Origin: Clytia hemisphaerica
Lineage: Eukaryota; Cnidaria; Hydrozoa; Leptothecata; Clytiidae
DNA length: 64,000 nucleotides
Assembly: GCA_902728285.1 (NCBI GenBank)
Contig: CACVBU010000795.1
Coordinates: forward strand, 124,001 to 188,000
Direction of reading: 5' to 3'
Part shown: positions 56,961 through 64,000 of the stretch, piece by piece
Layout: each line of letters starts with the position of its first letter
Numbering within the stretch: the stretch's first letter is position 1
The notes under the pieces: generated by a model
The model's database searches: none
The model's input: the letters and a program-made list of their open reading frames with translations, nothing else
Told to the model about the DNA's origin: nothing
Position numbers and translations under genes: made by a program

Positions 56961-58093
56961 CGGTAGGCTATGAGGGGGGTGTTCGTCGGCTCATAATAAT
57001 ACCGACTCAGGTCCGCCGACTTTCGAAGGTTGTTGTGGATCGGGTCGCCGACTTTCGAGGGTTGTCGTGGGTTGGGGCGTCGAGTTGTCGTCCGACCAGG
57101 AAGTCGTTGGCCCGGGGAGGGGGTACTAGTGTTGCGAGCTGAATGGGGGGGTACCACCCGACTTTCGAACTTTGGACCCTTACCAGGACTAAAAAAGAGA
57201 AAAACCAAGGAAAATTTTGAGAATTTGACTAATTTTGACCAAATTTCGACCTTTCAGGAGGTAAAAAGTTGAAATTTTCCTATTTTTCCGACCCTTAATG
57301 AGACTGAAATTTGATTTTCTGACACCCCCCCCCCGGGGTCGTTGGGAATGGGAGGGACATCGTGGGAGACTCTCTTTCATTTTATTCGTCCTCAATTTAA
57401 TCTAATTAATCAATCTGGTCTTTAAAATATTAATTATCGTCGTTCGTGGATCCGCCGTCCTTCGAGAGTCGTCGTCCGTCCACCACCGTCCTTCGAGAGT
57501 CGGAGGGTTAAATACAGACGCCGAATGAGAATTAAAAATTTACCGCCGGATTTCTCGAAAAATGCACAACTCAAAAACAAAGAAACCACTAGATTCAATC
57601 AATCCCTCTTTTTAACCTGACAACTCTCAAAGGATGGTGGACCGAGGACGACTCTCAAGGGACGGCGGGCCAACGATAACTCTCGAAGGACGGCGGACCG
57701 ACGACGACTCTCAAGGGACGGCAGGCCAATGACGACTCTCGAGGGACGGCGGGCCAACGACGACGATTATCGATTGAAGGACAGCGGACCGACGACGACT
57801 CTCGAAGGACGGCGGGCCGATGACGACGAAGGACGGTGGACCAATATTTTAAAGATCAGATTAATTAGTTAGATTAAATTGAGGACGAATAAAATGAAAG
57901 AGAGGCTCCCACAATGTCCCTCTCGACGACTTTCTGGTCGGACGACGACTCTCAGTGTGCACCGTTCCGACCCACGACAACTCTCGAAAGTCGGCGACCC
58001 GACCCGTGACAACCTTCGAAATTCGGCGACCCAACCCACGACGACTAGTCTGGACCGGCATTATGAGCCGAACCCCCCCCCCTCATAGTAGGC
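56960..58093. mobile_element. 1.13-kb GC-rich foldback element upstream of CFAP44
   Basis: Left arm from 56960 (TATGAGGGGGGTGTTCG, then CCGACTTTCGA repeats) is the inverse of the right arm ending near 58093. An inner pair, 57378-57430 and 57843-57897, is almost exact. The left arm has an insertion (57130-57340) and the loop holds a minisatellite. Confidence 0.85.
57625..57842 (+). repeat. Minisatellite, about 30-bp units (GGACGGCGGACC GACGACGACTCTCGAA)
   Basis: Six to seven variant units in the loop of the foldback element; also related to words at 57450-57500 on the other strand. Confidence 0.85.
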
Positions 58094-61000
58094 AAGGGTT
58101 TTCATTCAAACTCCGAAACTCAACTCCAGAGCTTACAGCTTTAATTTCACCATTTCACAAATGTCAATTGAATTATCTATCTGTTCTCTATTTTACTGAA
58201 TATGATTAGACGCATTGGCATATATCTAGAATTTTGATCTTATGTTATATTATATGTTCATGGATGCCCCCTCGTTGTATATCAAAAGTTACCGTGACTG
58301 GAAAATCAAAAAAGATGGTAGCGTATTAATGCACACATCGACAGTAAATCAAAAATACGCATAAATTATGTGCACCTATGATGGATGATCCATAATTTAT
58401 GCAAAAAATAACTGAACTAAATAAGGATCTAAACAGAATATCGAAAATACAAGCTTTATATACGATGAAATAAAAACATTGCAACCACTAAAAAGAAAAC
58501 CTACCTTGGTTGTCAAGCGGGTCTGTACGTTTACGGTGTGACGGGATTGGCCCTTTTTTAGTACGGTATTACCGGATTTGACGAAAAGAAAGAGACAGGA
58601 AAACAATAGTCTATACTAGACGTCACCCACATTTTTCTATGCAATTTACGGGATGAAGAATCTCGGTTTTTAGTGAGGTACCCGCTAGGAAAACAACGAT
58701 ATTTTGAAAATCAGTCGGTGGTGACGGTATTTAGCCTTATCTCTAGACAGTATTCTGGTATTTTTAACTCTGCAAACTGGTATGAAACGATGTTATCATT
58801 TTTTTCAATTTTCGGGATTCCGAAATTCAGCAAAAAATTTGACCGCGGAAAACGGTATTTCGAATCCCCACAACCCCCAGTCAAGTCAAAGTGGATTCCG
58901 CTGACGAAAGGAATCTTATTTAGGAAGCAAGGTAAGTTTTAGTGTTGTTTGATTACATGCAGTTAGTTTGAAATGCAGGTCACAGGGATCACAGGTAACA
59001 TCATAAAGACACATGTCCCAAATTAAACTACAGACTGAAAAATTTACAATGCGCTCATTACAACATACAATTCATGATAAATATAAGTTTCCGAAAATAT
59101 TACATATTTGTGCAACCTGGTTCCCTGCGTATTATCAGCTTTTTGTCGTTACTAATAGCGAAAGATAATACCCTGGCATTGGCTGGTTTTCGAACGCGTA
59201 AAATCACGTAATTCAAAAACAATAAATCGTCCGATTTTATTTGTTCCTGGTTTTTGAAATAATTGCACTGCGGTGTAACTTTGTTACGTCAGATTTTTTA
59301 TAACGATGAAGGTAAAACGTTTCCTCTGAGAGGGGGACTTGCATCAGCCGAAAACAGGGTATTCTCTGGTGCCCATAAAGTAACGTGAATAAAGCCTGGG
59401 ATACACAGGGATGAGGTTGATGTTTGTGTACAAAAATATTTCATTTATGTAGAAGATTTAAAAGGGCATTATTTAAGTTATCTCTTGCCTTTTGCTTGAC
59501 GCGTCATTTTAATAAACAAATGAAAAAATAACTTTCTCCTCCCTCCCGCGCCGCGAAAGTAAAAATTACAAAGTATAATTTCTTTAATTTTTTATGGTTT
59601 GTCAAGAATAAGAGGTGTGCCGTCTTTTTATATCTAAACTAAATAAAATGATACCGTTTTAAGAGAGTGGTCATAAAGTATGTAGATAGAGGGGGTGGAG
59701 GATATTTTAAAAAATCGAGAAAAAGATTTGTACCCCTATCGACATGTAAAAAAATTTCGAGTCCCCCCTACCAAGCCCAAAGTTTTGCATCCTCTAAAAG
59801 ATTTTAAACGAGCCCCCCCCCCAAAAAAAAAGAGAAAAAAACAGACTTCCTTGCTCGTACGTGTAGGTCCAAAATAAGTTGGATGACAGTTTGCTGAAAT
59901 GTGTAACTGGATTTCAAACATTGACTCTTTACTATCTGAGCTTCACAATTTTATTCTTATTCTGTGAATTTCGTGTGTTCTATCTTATCTTATTCTTGCC
60001 TTTGTAATTTGAAAACTATACCCATTCATCGAACTATTGAAAAGACGTCATTCTTGCCTGACCATCTTCGTGACCATTAGAATTTTAAGATTGACAAAAG
60101 CAACCTTGAAATTTCGGCCAGTGGTTAATATGGAATGGATAATTGGAGATGATTTGCAAAATTTTGGTTCGTCATCTGCGTGGTTGGTATTTTACAAATT
60201 GTAAATCTGGCTACAATCACGTATTGACCGGTTGGTTGGTTTGTTTGATTTGGCTGAAGTTTGTTCCTGAAAGCTGATTTTTCAAATAAAAAGGAACTAT
60301 AGTAACAGAAAGAAATCGATCCCATGAGAATTTGGTAATTTGCAGCCTGGTCTGTAAAGCCGCGTACTCCACCCATTTCTGTATCCGCATCTCACAGCTG
60401 AAACTCAAGAGCTAATGAAACTTTGAGTTAAAATTTTGATAGGAAGATCGTAGGGCAAGCGAAGTGAAAATGTACATTTTCTGTTAGGTCGATTATCCTT
60501 GAGTCTGTAAATTTAAGAATCACAATGTCAAAAATTGATGAAGAAGAAAATAAAGACTTTTGCGAAGAAGAGTATTTCAGCTTTGAAAAGCTTATTTTCG
60601 GCGAAGAAAAACCATTTTAAAAATATTTCTGCGGTACATGGTGCATCTTTTATCGAACTAAAATTAGATTTTCGGAAAATTTCTCTAAAAGCTTACTTTT
60701 TTTTCCCTATATAACTTGAGAAACTACATTACACTTACGAACATATACTACTTACAAAACGAATACAGAAAAAAATAGCTCCACCCCCTCCCCGCAAGGC
60801 ACTAAGTGATATCGCCAGGGGTACTAAGCTATAAATAAAAGAAAAACTTAAAGGAAAACCATCTCTAAAAGGAAAAAATAATTTATTAGAGCTGTGTAAG
60901 AGGAGATAATCAAACTAAAATAAGGCACCACTAAAACTTTCAGAGTCAAGAATAAATTCGATGAAAAGATTAATTATTGAGTTATTTATGTTGAAAGATA

Positions 61001-61265
61001 ATGCTGGATCAACGTACAATAAAAGGTTGAAGAGCTTACTTGTTTCAAAATTGCTGAAAATAGTTTTTTAGACCAATTTTTCATCCCAATTTTTCATAGA
61101 AAATCAGACAAAATTTTTGATGCAGCAATTTAGAAAATTTTTCCGAAAAATTCAAAACAGTTCAATTCTTTGCGGATAGTTTGAGAAAACTGCAAAACAA
61201 AAAGGTTAATTAAAATCAAAACTAAGCACTTTATGTAAAAGAGGGTGATGCAACATATTATCAAC
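58094..61265. other. Intergenic, no gene recognised
   Basis: Frames at 58673-58942 and 59695-59877 are short, without family resemblance, and the latter is driven by C/A runs. No repeats with clear ends. Confidence 0.45.
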
Positions 61266-61852
61266 GGGCGTGTTCACACTACAGACCTCCCTTAATAAAA
61301 ATGTAGTTAGGAGAATCTTTTGTTGACTACAGTACAGAACGTGCATTTAGTAAAGAGTCGAACGCGTAGTATTGTAATTTTAATCGATCTTCCTTAATTA
61401 AGAGTCGTAAGCTCTATTGTCTTAAGGGTAGGGTAGAGGCTTCCCTTAAAACAAAAGATTTTATTAAGGAAGCATAAACAAAGAATGTGTGCAGTGAACA
61501 AAAAGTTTTACGATCTCAAAAACGAATGAACTGAGGAAAAAATTAGAAATAGTGCAAACGGTGTTGTTGATGTGTAAGATGAATGCAGTTAATGAGTAAA
61601 ACCATTAGAACAAATATGTCTTCGGATTTCAAGTGATGTATGAATACCAATATCAACCAATCACAGGTGAAATCGAAACTCTCAATAAAAAATCAACCAA
61701 TGAGAAGCCTTAAGCAAAATCAATTACCGTGTTATAATAGATCTCGTGAACCTACAAGGAACTGTAATAAACCAGTGTATTCATCCATCATAAATCTCTT
61801 TCTTTAACTTTGATAGATTTAATTAGGTTAACTTTCCAGTGTGAACGCGCCC
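61266..61852. mobile_element. 587-bp MITE, GGGCGTGTTCACACT TIRs
   Basis: 15-bp exact ends (AGTGTGAACGCGCCC on the right) flanked by AAC on each side, consistent with a 3-bp duplication. Interior AT-rich and noncoding. Confidence 0.85.
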
Positions 61853-62960
61853 AACGTCTTTTTAAAGCTCATGACGTCATTTTTGCAATCAAATCCTTAA
61901 CAACTCTCAAGGCATTTGATTAAAAAGCAATTCATAAAGACAATTCTTTCTTAAAATTGTTGATGAACATGACTTTTATTTTCAAATGACAAAATCGATT
62001 TTTCGACTATGATCAGAGCCGTTAAATGCTAAGTTTTGACATACACATGCAAACATTTCTACTTGTACGCGATGTAAATTTAATCTTTGCTCAAAATCAT
62101 CCCATATTAGCATAACGTAACGATAAAATTTATTTGTGACAGTGATCGTTTTGGGGGACCGTTCTTTGAATTGCTTGCTCTCAACTCTGACTTTTATTTT
62201 TTAAATCCTTTTTTTTATCACATTTCTTTCTTTATTTGGTTCCTACCTCTTGGCAGTATAATCTAGTGGTTTTTTTTGCGGGCTAGGAGGCTTTTATATT
62301 TGTTCCTGTAACATCTTATAAATTAAAATTAAAGAAAAACTTTTAGTCTTACCATAGACGTAATAAGAGTTAGATGGAGTAACGTTTTAAAACTTTCTTG
62401 TATATAGTTGAAAGATTGGTATTTGTAAATGTGTAAAAATTAATAAAATTTGCCGAGGATTCCCTGAGCAGCGAACATTTCAAATTCGATGTTTTGTGTT
62501 TATTCTCGCAAAGGTTTTCTTATGTTTAATCAACAAAACTGTCATCACACAATGAACAAATAAAAATATAGCATGATTTTATTCAAATTCTCTCCGACTT
62601 AAGTATTCCCATAAGTGAAAGCAAAATTAATAGCTTTCTCCCAAAGCAATAGTTTGCTATCAATGATACAATACAATAGAATAGTATAAGTGGTATCTCC
62701 ATCTATATTTTTATTACCTCAATGGTCTTACTAAGGAGGAGGTTCAATTTAGTATGAAAGCAAAAGAATCATGTAGACCAGCATTCGCATATTTAGCTCT
62801 AATCCTTGGAAAACCTACGTCATTGTTAAGAATATTTACATATTTTCAAATGAGATAGTTGTTGGTAATGCAATTTTGAAGTTGCTGGGTTGATATTTGG
62901 TTGCCTTGTTGCTTTCATAGGTTCTGTAAACAAAAACACATCATGTCAAAAGGATTTCCA

Positions 62961-63115
62961 ATAGACGATATCGGCTATCCAAATTCTCCCTGAATGATTA
63001 CCCATGATGCATTGCGCAAAAAATTCACGGAAAGTCAATATCGTCCGTGAACTTTTTTGCGCAATGCATCATGGGTAATCATTCGGGGAGAATTCGGAAA
63101 GCCGATATCGTCTAT
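62961..63115. repeat. 155-bp palindrome
   Basis: Arms 62961-63031 and 63044-63115 match with only a few changes (ATGATGCATTGCGCAAAAAA and complement). A foldback MITE. Confidence 0.9.
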
Positions 63116-63848
63116 TCACTTGAATCACTCAAAAAGCTAGAAAAGTGAACATGAAACTTGAAAAATTTTATGGTACAAGTAAGTTTGGATTTTCTCTTAC
63201 TCGAACATATTATTTTTCTCAAAAATTGAGTCCCAGAGATTTTCAGGATTCTTCTTTGCAAGATTTGTCACATACATGCTACTGGAAAGTTTTGAAAATT
63301 GATTGAGAATGAGCGTCAGAGCTCCAAAAATTCAAAATAACATGAAAGTGCTGAAAGTCGTGATCTTGTGCAAAATTTCGAAATAAAGTCAATCAGATCA
63401 TTAATTTTAGCATGCCTTGTTAATAAGGTTAAAGATTTTTTTCTAGCCTTCGCCCATATCTCGTATGGGGAGCACTGGAATTGCAAGCCTACATTTTATC
63501 GACCTTTCAAAGCATTTTGTATACCTTTGAAAAGACACCCTTAACCCGTAGATACTATCAGTTGTTCTGCCTGCCCTCTCGTTGTGTTATTCAAGCTTGA
63601 AAAAGATGGCTCAGAAAGTTGAAAGTTCGAGCAAGAGTGGTTAACAATTTTGCTTCAAATTTTTTTGTTTTTTTGTTCGGTAAAAAAGGTCATTAAGAAG
63701 CAATTATCCTTTTGATTTGATTTTGTCGCTAACGCTTAATCGATTGGGCGTCATTCATTCCACAGGTTGTCATATGGCTTGAGGCGTTTGAGAAGTGGTG
63801 TCTAAAAATAGTTTGTAGAAACTGAAGAAACAAGATTGGAAACAAAAT
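63116..63848. other. Possible 5' end of a rightward gene at the window edge
   Basis: A donor-like AAAAT|GTAAGT at 63849 pairs with TTGTTTTCAG|CAACAA at 63980-63982. This could be an untranslated first exon and the start of exon 2. Only 19 bases of the putative next exon are visible, so no product can be named. Confidence 0.25.
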
Positions 63849-64000
63849 GTAAGTTGCTATTAACTTTTGCTACATGCTAACCTACATTTTTTATCTGTTT
63901 TTATTGTTTATACTATGCTATAAGAGCTCATACTCACTGAAAAATTAAATAAAAGTATCATCCTCACTGGATTGTTTTCAGCAACAATCTTTACAATTAT

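Noticed and set aside
59695..59877. Small basic protein frame
   Set aside because: Created by C8 and A8 runs; no start context or homology.

Overview
This window is nuclear DNA of an animal, probably a marine invertebrate. The signs are split genes with GT-AG introns, a motile-cilium gene, an acetylcholine-receptor-like Cys-loop channel, a CR1/jockey-like LINE with CCCH zinc knuckles, and many short inverted-repeat elements. A cnidarian would fit, but I cannot fix the phylum from sequence alone. The DNA is AT-rich, with GC-rich islands only inside some repeats.

The backbone is one large minus-strand gene, CFAP44 (WDR52), starting at 56786 and running off the left edge. I could follow 36 exons in continuous phase (about 2,098 codons). 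They give a short helical N-terminus, an unusually long acidic Ser/Glu/Asn-rich segment (exon 2), a WD40-type beta-propeller region (exons 4-18) and a long coiled-coil tail (exons 19-36). The last 200-300 residues lie outside the window. CFAP44 works with CFAP43 in the tether complex that holds axonemal dynein heads.

Intron 20 is 21.4 kb long (10019-31385) and carries other genes on the opposite strand. (1) A complete four-exon Cys-loop receptor subunit (11268-15456, 558 aa) has a signal-peptide exon, a 13-residue Cys-loop, vicinal cysteines and four membrane segments. (2) An unfamiliar deaminase-fold ORF (27028-28305) has a HAE...PCxxC zinc site and ends in a long Glu-Asn tract encoded by a GAGAAC microsatellite. 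The tract changes frame and an acidic tail then continues to 28729. A signal-peptide-like ORF lies just upstream. (3) An unrecognised broken coding fragment lies at 30546-30922. The rest of the intron is repeats: a degenerate LINE, a 123-bp satellite, a giant palindrome inside a larger foldback element, and a 1.1-kb CCGG-motif element repeated in intron 10.

Intron 1 (49215-56618) holds a nearly full-length but multiply frameshifted LINE. The region upstream of CFAP44 (56787-64000) has a GC-rich foldback element next to the promoter, a 587-bp MITE, a 155-bp palindrome, and possibly the first exon boundary of a rightward gene at the right edge. Most short introns also carry MITE-like elements with terminal inverted repeats. 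One of these has a clear 9-bp target duplication and an adjacent empty site.
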